64,000 nucleotides of DNA from Nemopilema nomurai. Lineage: Eukaryota; Cnidaria; Scyphozoa; Rhizostomeae; Rhizostomatidae. Where the stretch lies: contig ML133386.1 of assembly GCA_003864495.1 (NCBI GenBank), positions 806,001 through 870,000 on the forward strand, in the 5' to 3' direction. Under the pieces are notes generated by a model. It was not told the DNA's origin. It ran no database searches and saw only the letters and a list, made by a program, of their open reading frames with translations. Made by a program: the position numbers and the translations under genes. Below, one piece after another: positions 1 through 52,787 of the stretch (the first letter of the stretch is position 1; every line of letters begins with the position of its first letter).

Positions 1-222
1 CTGAAAAATGTAAAGTGGACATAAACCTAACTGATGATAGTGTTTATCAATGACTCATTCTACCAACTTGAGATACAGACAGAGTGTTAACAATAGATAG
101 ATAGATTTAGTGCCTACAATCTACACAACAGGGTTCAACCTAGGATTAGGGTGAGAATGGCTACGACTACGGCAATAAAGCTAAGGATATGTGAAGAGAC
201 AGTCTCCAAGAAGTCATGGTAC

Positions 223-37767
<37,545 letters not shown>

Positions 37768-40043
37768 AGTTGCAGATAATCGAGTGAGCACAACTGTAAT
37801 CTGCTGATAAACAACCAAGGCGTTTGTTTACATAACTGCTAGACTTGTAGTAAACTGTGCGCCGTATTTAGGGCTCATAGATCAAACATCAAACATCAAG
37901 CAGCGAGTCCTTGGTAACTGAAGGCACAGATACAGTGTAGTCCAATCCGGTCTATTGTCCAATCCACGAGCCCTTCTTATTGTTTAAGCAGCTACCTTCC
38001 TCCGTCTTCTTGTATCCGTGACAACCTAGTACGCTTGCCACTGTAAGATTCAAAGGACCAAGCCGGGGGCGCGAGGCCAAAACTAGAGAAAGGAGAGGTG
38101 TTAGAAATGAAACAGATAATATGGTCAAGAAAATTATAAATTCTCATGGGTTTGCGACGCCTTACATTGTATATTAAGGTAACTTAAGTGAATAACTATC
38201 TAAGAACCGGTCCAGTTCCGCATCAGCCTTTCTGAGCTGACATTGCCCGTCATGCTTAATACATATAGGTCACTGTATGCACCAACCAATTTGTGTGCAT
38301 GGTTTGTGCATGTACACGTTTTTTATAAGAAACTCACTGGTATAAGGCCGAACATTTTAAGAAACACACCATATCCAGCTTAGACACCAAAGGAACCACC
38401 ACGGTACTAGAGTGTAAAATTTGTGCGTTATGATTAACTATCTCTAATCATCCCTGTCGGATGATTATCTAATTTTCTCATGTTCAACCCTGACTTTTTA
38501 TGGGCTCAAGATGAGATCAGCAAGACTGTGACTCATCCTGTGACTCACACAAGAAAATCTTTTAAATTTAAAAATGGTTGATAACAAAAAAATGTTGTTG
38601 TTTCAAAATTCAAGTTTTTGAAGAAGAATTATTTCATTGCAAGGCCTGTACTGTTAGGTTCATTGAGCATGTTGGTTGTAGATTGTATGTTAAATGGCAT
38701 CATAGTAGTTTGTTGTGTCTCTTTGAGAAAAACTAGAATTTATAAAATATTGCTAGTTATTTTTATCAGTTATATATGATATTATTGATATGCTAAAAAG
38801 TACAGGGCAAGTTTTTTATAAGGAGAGGATGACAGGGCAATTGGTTTTTTGACAGACTTAATACGGGGAATGCGGATTTTTTACCAGAATTTTTTTACTC
38901 CACCGGTCATGTAGTAAAATAAATATTTGCACTGCCCTTTATCAGTACTGCGAGGAGTGGCAGATCTCTTCGCATAAACCAGGATCACCTGCAAAATAAA
39001 AGAGCCTAGTGGAAACATGTAAAGGTTGCTCAACGCTCAGCAACTGTGTCTCTACTCTGCAACGCGCTTTCTGAGTCCAATCCTACTAATAATCATAATC
39101 ATAAAATAAAAGTAATATTATAATTCTTGTGCATCCAGAGTAACGGAGCTCAAGCCCATGCTTAGAAATAACCATTTTGATAAGCCTCAGAGCTCCAGTG
39201 AAATTTTTTGCACATGGGCTTATGCCAAACAAAATCCTTACCAATCTACCTCAAAAGATCTTTAAAGGAGGGGTTTGGCGATCTTAGGATGCCGTCTAGG
39301 TATCGTGGTAAAAAACGTTTTAAAAAAACAGGCGTACTTAATTACTAATTTCAAGACACTCGGTATAAACAGAGTATGGGACACATGTACCAGAGGAATG
39401 TTCAAGTTAAAAGAACATCTTTTGGGGGAAATTATGGATACAAAACATAGAAAACATGATTGATACACAAAGCAGAAAGACTTTTCAAGCACTTAAATAA
39501 AAAATATTAAGAAGTCAGACATTCGTTTCACTTGTCACTCGTTTCAAGATTCAATTTTACAGCTGTGTGTTCAAAAGACGCGACGAAATTCGAGATAACT
39601 TTTTACATTCACCTGTCAAGTGGTACAATTAGTACTTTTGCGTTCATTTCGGAGTTTGGAAAAGGTCTTCAGCGTTACCCACGTATATCTATCCAATTGA
39701 AATAACTCAGAAAATTCAAGACCTGACACACTTTACTTGTTTTAAACCACTATTTATGCCCGCTCCATTAACGCAAATATCACAATGGCTAGAAAAAGCG
39801 GAACTAGTTTTCGCATACTTAAAGTACTTTTTTGTCCGACACCCCTCAGAGCATGTAAAGCCTAGAGCACACTAGCGATTTTTGTCACTAGCGACGGCGA
39901 TTTTTGTCGCTGGCGACTGAAGGTTCTTCCCCGCACATTTGCGATCTTTTATGCATTAGCCAATGATTTTTGGTCTCGATCTCATAATGAGCCTCGATTA
40001 AAAAAGGCGGGAATTTAACAAGCACGTTTTTTATAACCAATGC

Positions 40044-40295
40044 ATGTACCTGGACATCCTCAGAAATTACGGAATGGGAAAATTTAGACAGAAAAGATTG
40101 AAAATATTGGCAGCTTTGATTATCCTTCGAAGAAGGAGACGTAATAGAAGAAGAAGGACCATGTGGGTGAGGTCTTGGATTGGTCGAAGAGAAGAACAGG
40201 GTGCATTCAATAATTTGGTTTTAGAACTGGAACAGGAAGATAGAGCAATGTATCGACGCTTCTTTCGTATGAACGAAACAACATTTCAAAAATAG
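40044..40295 (+). pseudogene. Harbinger transposase (nuclease) N-terminal relic
   Basis: 83 codons that end at a TAG just after RMNETTFQK. The pattern of an Arg-rich stretch (LRRRRRNRRRR), then WVRSWIGRREEQGAFNNLV, then ELEQEDRAMYRRFFRM is the N-terminus of PIF/Harbinger DDE nucleases. The catalytic DDE part is entirely missing, which in the family would follow for about 250 residues. It is a dead fragment inside the element. Confidence 0.8.
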
Positions 40296-40408
40296 GCCCA
40301 AAATTGTAAATTTGCCTTACTTAAATTACAGTAGTTGCTAATAGTAAATAAAACCTACATCGAACGAGAATTTTTGCTTTATGGGAACCCATACTGCTAA
40401 AGGATAAA

Positions 40409-40636
40409 TCAAACGAAGCGAAAATTAATTTTGTGAAATGATGCTATACGTAAATAATAAGCACTAGTTGCCCCACGAGTTTCAGCAAGTTCAGCGATGG
40501 CTGCAGCTTTTGCCGTTCTATCGGCATATTGTGGAGATGAGATGGCGTACAGGCAGGGTTTCTCGCGCCACAAATCAACCAACAAATCCTCTTTTTACGT
40601 TGTCCACGAAAACATAGTTGTTCCAGCGACCTCCAT
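40409..40636 (-). pseudogene. Harbinger MADF/Myb-like partner protein relic
   Basis: Reading from the ATG at 40636, the frame gives MEVAGTTMFSWTT, an in-frame TAA, then KEDLLVDLWREKPCLYAISS and QYADRTAKAAAIAELA, closing at a TGA (40409-40411). The L-W-E-x-PCLY and Y-DR-A-A-I spacing is that of a MADF DNA-binding domain, the second protein that Harbinger elements encode. The early stop and short length mark it as a pseudogene. It points toward the nuclease relic. Confidence 0.75.
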
Positions 40637-41639
40637 TTTGTCAAATTTCACAACATTCATCAACACTTTCCGCGTGCTTTTAAACCCATTTTGATTGGCT
40701 GATCAACAAGAATTTGTTTTTGCGCCCCGCACACTTGCGATCTCCTGTTTTTAGTCGCTGGCGACAAAAACAAATATCTAACATGCTAGATATTTGTTTC
40801 TGTCGCTGGCGACAAAAATCGCTAGTGTGCGCTAGGCTTAAACGTCGGAAAATAACCAAAAGCTGACCGCATAAATAGCCAGATGCGGCTCGAAAAAGCA
40901 ATAGAGGGTGATAAGCAGAGCGCATAATTGGTTGTAATTGACTAATCAGCGTTACTTAACACCTAATTTTAGAAGAGCCCAAGGGAAAAGACGAACTCAT
41001 TCTGTCTACAAAGAATGGGATTTTCCTTCTACTCCCGAGAAAAAGGTGTGATTCTGAATTTGCTCCAAGAAAATACAGCAGAAAAACGGCGTATTTAAGG
41101 CAACTAAGGTCCCATTTCACAAAGCAATATCTAGGTATAACACGGTAGGGAATTAGCATTCTTCTAATACTACCAAGAAATATACTCTGACGGGCTTTCG
41201 CAGATATAGTTAACGTCCACGTCATTTTGTTCAAATCATGAAGCTGAATTGATGTTCGCAACAACCCTTTATAATGTCAGTAAAATGAAGATTTAAAACT
41301 ACATCCGCGTTTCTAAAACTCTACTTTCATTGGTTGACAGACGAAAATCCTGCAATAATGATAATGATAATAATGATAATATTGCAAGCATCTGAAACAA
41401 AGGCATAGTGCGGTATCATTAGTGTTTCTGCTTCACATTATCCCGACGCACTAGCAAGGAAGGTAGTTTGGTTCGCTGCGACGGTATTCAATGAAGGAAG
41501 TGTGATTGTTTTTTCCCTGCTTGCTTCGCTACAGTTTGCCATGAGGCCCGTTTCCCTTCTATGATAATGTCTGAGAAGGAAGAACAGAGAGTGTCGTGGA
41601 CCTGATCGAAAGTTTGCATGCACTTGCCGGCTTCTCTGT

Positions 41640-43773
41640 TCATTGTCTTTTTTTCTTTGGTCTTAATTCAATTTCAAATGTCGCAGACACCTTGACACTC
41701 ACATGAAGTGTCGCAGCATCTACCCGCGCTTTCATTCCTTGTTTCTGCGTCGTTTGCTCCATTGATGGGCCGCCTGTAGCTTCGGAAGAGCTCTCTTCTT
41801 TTATTTCAATTGCCGAGCCCAGTCTTTGATCAAGAAACTGAGCGATTGCTTCTGCCTTCGCTCGAGCATTTTTAACAGCGTTCACAACAGCTTGTCGTCT
41901 GCAAAAGTCCAATAGGAAACTGTATGAAAGGTTGCAGATAAAGTTTTAGTCTAATCTCCCATATTAAGCAGCATTTGGGAATCTTGGAGCTGATTAGTTC
42001 ATGAACTGAAAGCGCGAGCTGGTATGGACTTGTGTACTTGTTCTACTTCTAGACAAGAACGATAAGATTGGTCATGAATAGTCAAAACATAAAACTGAAC
42101 ACGTCATTCTGTCTATATATTGTTTTTACTTTACATCTGGAACAACAGGTGCTTTGGCTCTTAAGCCTGCAGCAGACTTCCACAAAATCTTGTATCAGGT
42201 GGTCAAGATAGCTATAATCTACCCGCTTCATTTGGTATCAGGCAGTATAAACTTTGCTCCCCCGGCAAAGAATGATTACGTTTAGGAGCCGGTAAAAAGG
42301 AAAATTATTTAATACCTAAGCTCAAGCAAGGAGCTTAGGCAGTCAAGGATATGTGTGGGAGCTGCATTAAAGGTCAGAGAGGGTTCAACGTTTTATAAGG
42401 CTCTAAGGTTTCATACCACACTTCTGTTTTGCTTGTACATAATTTATCCGAAAATTCCATCGAATAAAATAAATACAAAATAAGCATCAATGCTCACTTT
42501 ACCGAAAGGGCATGCTGCACAAATCAAACATATACATTATAAAATTGGAGGGACATTTTTGCTACGACCAGGTTGGAAAGTGGAGGAAGATTTTAACAAT
42601 CATAACAAAAGATATTTAGAAAAGCTCTATTGTTTTACAAAAAAAGTGTGGGGGTCTTGCCCCCACATACATCCCCCCCCCGCCCCCTCTTCGTCATAGG
42701 CCCTGTACCATGTCTGAAAGAGTTAAAATGATAAATTTTGTATCTCTCCTTAGACCTTATAGCAGAGCAAATAAGAGCAACAGGCAGAAAAACAGGTCAT
42801 ACTTGAAAGTAATTCTACTTAAGCGCAAGTCATCACAAGATTCACTTTAAATCCAAGATGGTGGCCTTAAACAAAATGAGGCAAAACAATAATGCAACAA
42901 TATGAATACCTCACTGCTTCAAGTTTTCCTGTTGAATGACTAAAGCATGGTTTTGTAATAACAACACTTTCATCTAACTTCTCCACCAGGAAATTGCAGA
43001 CATTTTCACAAACTTTGAAGTCGGTAAACTGGGCATTTATTTCTATCTGCATTTGATATTGATCATCTATGCGCTCCAACAATCTATTAATGGCAAACTG
43101 TGAGTCTTTAAGGCCATTATTCTGCAGTGTTTGTAGAATGTAGTCAGCTCTTCTTTCAACACTGTGCTTTGCTGCTTCCACTGTATCCTTGAGAAGACAA
43201 TGGACAAGAATGAGTCAAAACCGAAGTTTATTTGTGAGGCAAACACATCCAGTAAAGCTATAATAGTCTTTCTCATAAATGCAGACTCAGACCTAAATAA
43301 CAGGCTCTGTTTTAAAAGGCTGTAGAGAATATTGCCTACAGTGACACAAAGCTATGAAAAACCATTTGAATGCGGGTGTGGGGGGTTGATGGAGGTTGTG
43401 GATCATGCTCTCTCACAATACCCTACTCACAGCACTGGGGTACCCTACTCACATGCTGGTTAGGCTCAGTCTTCAATAGAAATACATAATATAAAATATA
43501 TATGTTAGAATAATTGTTCATACAAAAACGAATGAAAATATTTTAAAAAAACTTTTAGAAAGCCAAAGTATCTACCTTTAGGGTTTTGTACGAAATGAAC
43601 ACATTGGCAACATCTGGCACTAGTTCAGATTCACCTGACTCTGAAACTACCACTCTTTTAGCTACCTTCATCATTTCCTCATTCTTCTCTAGAGGATCAA
43701 CCTTTAACTCATCAACATCATTTCTTGAGAACTTTCCAAAGGTCTGAGATGGACCAAACCATTGTCCAGACAT
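41640..43773 (-). CDS. IRAK1BP1: IRAK1BP1-like SIMPL-domain protein, 3 exons, 244 aa
   Basis: Exons 43773-43576, 43187-42910, 41898-41640, joined in phases 0 and 2, with stop TGA at 41640. The protein starts MSGQWFGPSQTFGKF. Exon 2 holds the SIMPL (DUF541) core (AAKHSVERRADYILQTLQNN, then FTDFKVCENVCNFLVEKLDE), and exon 3 carries RRQAVVNAVKNARAKAEAIA, the best-conserved family motif. Vertebrate IRAK1BP1 (about 260 aa) binds IRAK1 and modulates NF-kB signalling; the function here is inferred. A Ser/Glu-rich segment (IKEESSSEATGGPS) interrupts the domain, and the C-terminus is basic (RPKKKRQ), possibly a nuclear signal. Intron 2 is about 1 kb. No signal peptide or membrane segment is seen. Confidence 0.88.
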
Positions 43774-44467
43774 CTACAATGAATTTTATTTACTGTTATT
43801 ACTTGATCACACCAAAAACAGGAAGGAAGAATGCAAAGTAATAAAATGTCAACAATTTAAATAGGAATTTAGGATTTCGAACAAGGTTGCAAAATGGAAC
43901 AAAACTTTCTACTCATTCTGAGAAGTGCTTCGAATGTCCTTTTATCTTGTGCTATCGCATTCATCTTTTGCATTAAACCCTTCTTAACCTTAACCATGAC
44001 AAGCAAGAACATTTTCAGATTGAATTGAGAACAACTGCTTTAAAATAAAATCCCATTTTGATAACTGTCTACTTCAAATGACTTTCAAAAAATTAAGAAT
44101 GAAAAGCAACAAATGTTTTTCTGCCCTTAGTTAGAAATTACCTTTAGTTGATATTTAGCGGTAAAATTTTTTTGCTTCGCGACATGTTTTGTAACTCCCC
44201 TTGAAACATCACCGTTTTTTATACCTGATTTTCACGCAAAGCATTAATGACCCATTAATTTTTACTGAATTCCAATACAACATCTGAAAACAATTGGCGC
44301 TCTCAACCTTCTTCCAAAAAAATACCTGGGTTTTTTCCGCGAGAATCTGTAACACAACGAAAAGAAATCACCTTTGCTCAAATGCAGCCATGGCTTTTGT
44401 CAGTGCCCAGCAACCGTAAAACACAAACGAGGCTTGGAAAGCGCGGCAGCGAGGCATTGGGCTAGAG

Positions 44468-44836
44468 CAGGGGTCGGTAACCCATAGGCCCCCAAAGTAA
44501 CCCAAAATGTTGAAAGAGCCCATAGTTAATGGAAAGAGCCTTCTTGGACCAAAAAAACAAAAACAATTATGTCTGAAGCCGCAAAAAATTAAAAGCCCTA
44601 TATAAGCCTAATAATGAATACAACACATGCTCTATATATCTATGTCTCTATGTATATTGGCATACTATCAAATTGACTAATTTGGCTACAAATACATAAC
44701 GAGCCTTCATGATTAAATGTTTATTTTCCCTGCAGTGTATATTTATTTTCCCTCCAACATCCTTTTCCATTTTCAAACATTTTTGTAAAAGCTCCAGGGA
44801 GCCACTAGGGCGGCGCTAAAGAGCCGCATGCCGACC
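44468..44836. mobile_element. Non-autonomous hAT-type element with 8-bp target duplication
   Basis: The left end is caggggtcggtaaccc. The right end, read on the other strand, is ggtcggcatgcggctcttta followed by gcgccgccctagtggctccc. The internal left part has caaaatgttgaaagagcc and tctgaagccgcaaaaaatta, as in hAT elements known from many animals, including fish (recalled consensus, not searched). The flanks ggctagag (44460-44467) and ggctaggg (44837-44844) fit an 8-bp duplication with one change. The right terminus lacks the last four bases. No coding capacity. Confidence 0.75.
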
Positions 44837-46524
44837 GGCTAGGGGAGATGCTTCTTCGAAGGTAGGTCTTAGGAGAAAGAGAGACAGAGAGAGAGAGGGT
44901 TGAGGTTGCATCACGTAAGAATGTGATTCTGTGAGCATAATAATTATCATAACCGACGAAAGTAAAGTAAAGTTGGCAAGAGCTTTCCAAAAAGTGAGTA
45001 AAAGCTTAGTCTCAAATCTTAATAATAAGTTGTAATCCTTTATTAAACTGAATTTATGGATTGAAAATGAAAAAATGCAAGTCTTAGCGAAGGTCCCTTC
45101 CTTCTACGATTCCCATTTACGCCTGAGAATCGTAGAAAATTCTCGTCTACAAGCCAGACCTCACCCAACATAAAAGGAATTTGATACTTTATTCGTTCTA
45201 AAGTATTATTGCTCGAAGAAAGTAAATAGTGTTTTGACGCTCAAAAATGACACTAATTTTATATTTTGATACGTAGCCATGCTTCTAATGGAGGTGAGTT
45301 GAGCAGCAAATGCGTCGTAGACTTCGCTGATAAAAACGATCGATGCATACGTCACCGCACTTTAATTATTTCAGCAACAAACTCGCTTCTCGTTGTCATG
45401 GAGCACGAGGATCATTGCTTAGCTTGCTTTTATATACAGCCTTTGGTTTCCAATGGTTATAAATAGGAGATGGTTATAGCACATTAATCTTTAGAAATGC
45501 TGTGTGGAGCATTGTCATGGATTTCAACAAAGTTTGGCAGTGCTTAACCCATGTTTGAAATATTCAGATTTTCATAATCATTCGTCTTACTGACAAACCT
45601 ATCAAGTATTTTACCTATAACTACTAAGGAAAGGAGAACTCAGAAGAGGTTTATTTCGTTTTATTGTCTGGTGTTAGCATGATCTCCCTAAAGAAGAGAG
45701 GAACACGTCCAAGGCGTTTAATTTCCTTTGCAGCAGTTAAAGTTAAGTAAATTTTGAGATAATGAATAAAACTTTGCAAATTGAATAAATATCGCAAACA
45801 TGTGATGTTGTGATATGGTGCACTCACAAATCTTGAAATAGCCTGAAACAGAGCTTCTTAACGTTCTTCAACATATTTGTCTTGGGGAAAACCTTAGAGT
45901 TAGTTGAGGAAAAATGAAGAGTTTGAGCAAAGATTCACCACAGGCATAAAACTATCACATCTTAAACAGTCACGAGACATCTGACAAGAGAATATAGACG
46001 GTTCTTGTTAAAGACGAGTCAATTGTAGTCGATGGATACACAAGGAGACGCAGAACAAGACGAAATAGCCCCAACTGCCTTCTCAAAATGCCTTTCATTT
46101 ACAACTGTATAGTTGTCATTGGCAATGCCCATTACCTCAAAATGATGACATCAACAACAATCTCTTTAATCTTTGTCAAAGCAGTGCAGCTTTATTAAAA
46201 GAAATAAGCTTTATTAGTAAAATCAAACATTACTGAAGTTGTTATTCGTGCGAAAAGACATGAAAATTGCATTAAAAGGAACCTATTCTAGATATTAATA
46301 ACGGCAATTCTTATCATGATATGGTCTCATACGTTCAATATAATTCATACAGAGTAACTGAAGCATAAAACAAGTGTAAAATATGCATAATATGCACTGA
46401 CAAGTCTACGGTAGAAACAAAGGAAAGAGCTTAAGTTTGAGCTGTCTTATGCTGTCTGGAGAGTCAATGCTCAGGAAAAAGGGGGGGGGGGTTTGTCTTC
46501 TGAAACCAGATAAGGTAAAAAGAA

Positions 46525-46953
46525 TCATCTGCATACGTCGGTATTACAACATCTACCCCTTATAAGAATGAGGCATAACACATAGGTCGGATTTAAGCAA
46601 CCCCGGTCTGATTTGTTCATAGCGATTCCCAAGCAAAGTGTTAGAACAAACCAGCTAATCAATGGTCTTCGAGCAAAACGTCGAAGGAATGTGGAACCAT
46701 AACACCTTTGTCTTGACGTAAACAGTTTGCTCGATCTGTTAACAATCTCCTTGTAGTGATATATAGTCAAAGCCAAGGCTATATCTAGCAGAATCACTTT
46801 GTGAATCCATCGGTTACTATACCTCTCTATGATTACGAGCCAATCCACCGCGGCAAATATGGCTTTACCCTCCATCCATCGCAAGACGAACTGGGTGCCT
46901 TTAATAATGAAATGGCAAAACAACGCGCCAAATGCACAACGTTTTAATTCCAC
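46525..46953 (-). other. Uncharacterised 142-codon open frame
   Basis: An isolated single-frame ORF starting MELKRCAFGALF, with several hydrophobic stretches and frequent Arg/Cys. I recognise no family and see no splice partners. It may be a chance frame, but it is longer than most others in this intergenic stretch. Confidence 0.15.
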
Positions 46954-47551
46954 TTTTACTGATTACATATAATTGCAACTAGCTGAGGCATGTGCTGCAA
47001 ATAAAATTCCACACATTCGGGTCGAACACAAATGAAATGACGAACATGACGAAACAACAAAATAAATTGACTCCGTTATGCTTCATGTCTTGTTCTGCTG
47101 TACTTGGTCTACAAAAGGAGATAGCTTCAAGTACAAATACTTGAAAAATGTGGAAACCTGTAACTTTGAAGTGAAAACTGAATCATTTGAAAAAGAGAGA
47201 CCTGAAATTGTGAAATAAGAACTAAATTATGCTTTACACCCAAATGGACTAAAGACAAAAGGAAAAGTGGTACCCACAATATAGGAGAGAATGCTTTGGA
47301 GATTGGCAAAAATTTACAAGGCCGAGTGGACTATCCACAAGGCTACAAGGTACATTTTAGGCAGACGGTGTGTCATGGGTTGTCTCCAGCCATACCAAAA
47401 ATAGGTCTCTGCAACTGGTAAATCTACTTGCTGGAGGTTTCCAACGATGCTCAAAATAATGACAGATAATTGAATGAAGAAAAATCGCAATAGAGAATTA
47501 CCAGCAAGGCACAGGAATGGGGTAGTACTAAGCCTATCTTTTTCTAGCTAC

Positions 47552-50515
<2,964 letters not shown>

Positions 50516-51081
50516 ATTGAAGAGAAGTCCTCGATCCCCTCTTTTGACTTGGCGTTTACTTGTTTCCTTGCCAGCTTGTAATTAATGGCTGCCAATCTGT
50601 TGTGATGGTTGCGAAGCAAGCGCAACAACAACACGAAATTGAAAAAGGTAAGCATCGGTGAGAATGCATTTTCATAGACTTTCTGGCTGTCTTTCTCTTG
50701 TAAACTCAGGCTAGCTAATTGCAAACTACCTTTGTAATAGTGTGAATTGTAATTGTGGCTTAAGTTAAATTGAAAACAAATGATCAAATATTATAGAAGA
50801 TTCTTTCAAAACATGAACTGTAGCCAGCGTATGTAATATTGAAAGTTCTTGCCAATAGCTGCAAAAAGTTTTCCCTCTTATTCAGTACACAGTTATAAGG
50901 AAACATACTGCAGTTTGATGATTATTCGAGGAGGGGGCTACAGAGAGGAGAATTTCAAAATTATGCAGCAGAGTTTGAAAGGGAAATTCTGATTAGTTGG
51001 TACGTAACACCACTGCAGTTGCAAATGCTGAAGTTGACAGAGTGATGACGCGTGCATTAATGGCACACGTGTAATAACGTA

Positions 51082-51491
51082 CGGCAAATTCCCGCATATA
51101 AGAACCTACTTTTTGAGGTTCGGGCTGAAAGAGGTTCTTTTTGGAAAGGTACTTGGATTAGTTTTAGGGTATGAAGGTTCTTATTCGAACTCAAGATGGA
51201 ACACAATTCGCAATAAGTGTTTCAGTTGGTACAAGTTCTCTTTCATTTGTTCCAAAAACTATTTGTAGAAACATTTGTGGGAAGCTACTTGCGACATGGA
51301 AATTTCAATTGCGAAATGGTTTTAAAACTCATGATGCATCTACCAATTTCAGTCTCTTTTTTTGCCCTTGGAATAAGAACCTATTATATTTTATCACACT
51401 GAAACAGGTTCTTAATTACAAGGTGCATGATTTAGGAAAAACAGCCTCTAGGCTCTTATTTTTGTAGACTCCTATATGCGGGAATTTACTG
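51082..51491. mobile_element. TA-flanked MITE, 410 bp
   Basis: Inverted ends cggcaaattcccgcatataa (left) and cagtaaattcccgcatatag (right end, other strand), each bordered by TA (51080-51081 and 51492-51493). This is the arrangement of Tc1/mariner-type non-autonomous elements. The internal part has only short open frames without motifs. Confidence 0.75.
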
Positions 51492-52089
51492 TAGCGCCAA
51501 ATTCACTGGCGTAGTGCCCAAGTTAGGATGTTGGTAAATCAATACCAGTTACAACTTTCTTCCCCCAAACAACCTAGAGTCCCTTGGCCTCGTTTAGGAT
51601 CCCAGCAGACCACGCTTGCCGCTAACCTACGTGAAGATGATCATTGGAGTTTATCGTGGTCACATCTGTGAGTAACTTGACCAGACTAAGTTCTACATAA
51701 ACAGGGAAATGCCACTTGATTTCTTAAAATAAGGTTGGATTCTTCAAACGTATTGAAAAAATTCTACGACCAGGAAGTTTTCTCTGAACTATAGCACAGG
51801 AACAGTGTCCTCAGTAAGGAAAGAGGAACGTTTCCAGCGTTATGCCTCTAGCAAACATTCGAAGCCATGCAGCCGTGTGAAGTTCAGATGACTGATCCTG
51901 AACACAGTGGTGACCTTTGGGTACTCAAAGTCTGATGAATATTAAACATTCAATGTCTGATGTTGAGCAGCTTGTTTATCGTTGCACGGCTGCGATGCCA
52001 CTCGTTCAGTTCATGCATTGTAAAGCAAAACTCTGTGTAAAATAAATATTTCACAAGACTGCAATAAACAGAAAACATTAATTTCACAA

Positions 52090-52150
52090 TAGCTAGAAAT
52101 ATCAGAACCAGTTTTTGCATACTAACTAACTATGCAAAACTAGTTCTGTA
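52090..52150. repeat. Short hairpin related to the interspersed inverted-repeat element
   Basis: agaaccagtttttgcata and its near complement tatgcaaaactagttct are separated by ctaactaac. Both arms match the terminal repeats of the element at 3499-3783, without its interior. It may be an internal-deletion derivative. Confidence 0.6.
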
Positions 52151-52787
52151 CCACAAAGCACTTCTGTTCGGAAACAAATTTCTTAAAATCTTGTATTTCA
52201 TATTTTACTACATTGAGTTTTTGGATTTACACAAACTTCAAGACATCTGATACGGCACAAGGCTGAACTGACATGGCAAATTTTGAAATAAAATAATCAA
52301 AAAATGACACACTAAACCAAAACACGACAAAACTGCGCGAAATTCTAGAAACTTCTAGATTCTAGAAATTTTGCGGAAACCTTAAATGATTAAACTAAAC
52401 GAACATATATTTACGATAGACTTCCAGTTACTTGCGGAATTACGATATAAAGACCAATTGAGCGTCCTGAAAGGGCCTCACAGATAGGGTTTCTAACAGG
52501 GGCTGCGAAGTATCGACTTATGGAACGTCCTTAAATGGATGACTCCTGCGCAGCGACAATTTTAGGCCATATCGTTTTCAGTGTCCGAATAGTTACCAGG
52601 CCAGAATTGCTTCAAGCCAACGAAACCGAGTTTCAAAACTTCAAGACAGAAAATGCCTACTCTTTCAAATTGTGTACAGAGCACTTCCAGTCCCCTTACA
52701 AGACAGCCTTATTGGCCTGCAAACAGATGTACATGATGCGTGGGCAGAAAGGGCATCGGGCCTCAACCAGAAATGGTCGCAGCAAAA

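Larger units (their letters stand above)
39859..40838. mobile_element. PIF/Harbinger DNA transposon, 980 bp, degenerate, TAA target duplication
   Basis: The termini are inverted: agcctagagcacactagcga on the left, and the complement of the right end reads agcctagcgcacactagcga, continuing tttttgtc on both. The flanks are TAA (39856-39858) and TAA (40839-40841), the 3-bp duplication typical of Harbinger. Subterminal repeats of the cgctggcgac type follow. Inside are relics of both usual Harbinger genes, nuclease and MADF/Myb-like protein, facing each other. Both are broken, so it is not autonomous. Confidence 0.9.
39783..41030. mobile_element. Second copy of the inverted-repeat element, split by a Harbinger insertion
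   Basis: The left part (39783-39858) begins ggctagaaaaagcggaacta and runs to cctcagagcatg. The right part resumes at 40839 with taaacgtcggaaaataacca and continues through caatcagcgttacttaac to ctacaaagaatgggatt. Removing 39859-40838 and one TAA restores the order seen in the uninterrupted copy at 3499-3783. The right end is truncated after about 41024. Confidence 0.85.
37768..41639. other. Intergenic region between dynein 5' end and IRAK1BP1-like 3' end
   Basis: The first few hundred bases should hold the dynein 5' UTR and promoter, but no promoter motif can be named confidently. From 38.1 to 39.7 kb I see only AT-rich sequence without coding signs. From 39.78 to 41.03 kb there is a nested transposon pair, described separately. 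The stretch 41353-41386 is a small ataatg microsatellite. Confidence 0.6.
43774..47551. other. Intergenic region between IRAK1BP1-like 5' end and ARL6 3' end
   Basis: Contains a hAT-type non-autonomous element (44468-44836) and an unassigned 142-codon open frame (46525-46953). Otherwise it is AT-rich DNA without coding or RNA signals that I recognise. The bases just above 43773 probably include the IRAK1BP1-like promoter, and those just below 47551 the ARL6 3' UTR. Confidence 0.55.
50516..52787. other. Intergenic region between ARL6 5' end and MORC-like 3' end
   Basis: Should contain the ARL6 promoter and the MORC-like 3' UTR. A TA-flanked inverted-repeat element occupies 51082-51491 and a short hairpin related to the interspersed repeat lies at 52090-52150. 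The remainder shows no coding sign; plus-strand frames at 52535-52917 are antisense to the last MORC exon or chance. Confidence 0.55.

Noticed and set aside
51171..51467. 98-codon plus-strand ORF
   Set aside because: Lies inside the TA-flanked MITE, without a transposase motif.
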